Shown here: in pieces, positions 63,572 to 64,000 of the stretch
How the letters are laid out: each line of letters begins with the position of its first letter
How positions within the stretch are numbered: position 1 is the first letter of the stretch
Assembly: GCF_024138145.1 (NCBI RefSeq)
Contig: NZ_CP099997.1
Span: forward strand, 2,542,001 to 2,606,000
Source of the DNA: Natronosalvus halobius
Lineage (GTDB): Archaea; Halobacteriota; Halobacteria; Halobacteriales; Natrialbaceae
DNA length: 64,000 nucleotides
Reading direction: 5' to 3'
The notes under the pieces: model-generated
Databases searched by the model: none
The model's input: the letters and a program-made list of their open reading frames with translations, nothing else
Told to the model about the DNA's origin: nothing
Position numbers and translations under genes: made by a program

Positions 63572-64000
63572 TCAGAGTGCGTGCTTGTACGCCTCGAGCG
63601 TCCGCTCGACGTCCTCCTCGGTGTGCCCGTAGCTGACGAACTGGCTCTCGAACTGATTCTGGGAGAGGAAGATCCCCTGCTCGCGCATCTCGCCCCAGAA
63701 GATTCGCCGCCAGCGTTCGGTTTCGGCCCGCTTGACGTCGGCCGCGTTCTTCGGACAGTACTCGTAGCGCGGGCAGTCGGGATTCTGGCGGCAGCCGGCT
63801 TCACACTGGCCCTCGAGTTCGTCTCGGGACGGCCCTTCGCGCGTAAAGATTACTTTGAACATGCTGTCGGTTCCGACGACAGTGTAGTTCGGCGCCTGGT
63901 CCGCGAGAACGTCGGTGAGACCGCTCCGGAGCATCTCGCCGACCCCGTTGACGTGGTCGTAGACGTCGTTTTCGGCCGCGAACGTGAGCGTCTCGAGTCC
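63572..64000 (-). CDS. hemL: Glutamate-1-semialdehyde 2,1-aminomutase, C-terminal part
   Basis: The last 142 residues or so; the gene continues beyond the right edge. [24 protein letters not shown] and [15 protein letters not shown] match the small domain of GSA aminomutase, a PLP enzyme making 5-aminolevulinate for haem, sirohaem and cobalamin. The haloarchaeal form has a Cys-rich insert [17 protein letters not shown] (C-x3-C-x5-C-x5-C), a possible metal site, followed by the conserved [20 protein letters not shown] and [18 protein letters not shown]. The catalytic lysine lies outside the window. Confidence 0.93.
   Translation of the reverse strand, partial: GLETLTFAAENDVYDHVNGVGEMLRSGLTDVLADQAPNYTVVGTDSMFKVIFTREGPSRDELEGQCEAGCRQNPDCPRYEYCPKNAADVKRAETERWRRIFWGEMREQGIFLSQNQFESQFVSYGHTEEDVERTLEAYKHAL

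Overview
The window is a GC-rich haloarchaeal chromosome segment. The proteins are strongly acidic, and the archaeal markers include DNA polymerase D large subunit, eIF1/SUI1, SecF-SecD, RNase HII and type 2 IPP isomerase. The rRNA operon has the euryarchaeal layout 16S - tRNA-Ala - 23S - 5S - tRNA-Cys. TATA-like boxes about 24-30 nt upstream of start codons are common, which is the signature of leaderless haloarchaeal mRNAs. Two leucyl-tRNA synthetases of different types in tandem point to the Natrialba/Natronococcus side of the haloarchaea (family Natrialbaceae). That placement is inference, not a phylogeny.

Layout. 1-7.3 kb holds small information-processing and housekeeping genes: a GNAT-like protein, a KaiC-like ATPase, rnhB, a methyltransferase, the DUF5810/DUF5809 pair, a Nudix hydrolase, a rhodanese and eIF1. 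7.5-11.5 kb holds a PPC-domain gene and polC (DP2). 11.6-14.9 kb holds a FemAB-like acyltransferase, an Lrp regulator, a HalOD1 protein and unknowns. 15-17.5 kb is secF-secD. 17.7-26.2 kb holds a large MEDS/PAS/GAF histidine kinase, a 42-residue zinc ribbon, RimI, a DUF892 protein, a nitrite/sulfite reductase cluster and a DUF7119-like protein. 26.5-29.2 kb holds an M20 peptidase, tRNA-Lys and a membrane protein. 29.4-35.4 kb is the rRNA operon on the minus strand, with five tandem promoters and two long processing stems. 35.7-48.5 kb holds a halocyanin, lpdA, ilvA, a DUF2071 protein, two leuS genes, a membrane protein, Hsp20 and pheA. 48.7-64 kb holds an AI-2E family permease, DUF547, fni, a FilR1-like regulator, OsmC plus an ArsM-like methyltransferase, rpiA, a MacB-like ABC transporter, a TbpA-like lipoprotein, an XPD/DinG-type helicase and the end of hemL.

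How it fits together. Most of the window is core genome: replication (polC, rnhB, helicase), translation (rRNA, tRNAs, leuS pair, eIF1), Sec translocation, amino-acid metabolism (ilvA, pheA), isoprenoid, haem and pentose metabolism. I saw no insertion sequence, CRISPR array, prophage or defence island.

The unusual signals are at smaller scale: (1) a 66-codon block around the polC catalytic aspartates, centred on the known archaeal intein site, with codon use unlike the rest of the gene; (2) at least seven unrelated minisatellites confined to gene borders; (3) a partial duplication of the tRNA-Lys 3' end; (4) short ORFs with their own leaderless-type promoters whose stops overlap the next start; (5) a decayed Tat lipoprotein gene and a duplicated pheA 3' end. 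None of these is proven to be a new system from sequence alone; the first two deserve most attention.
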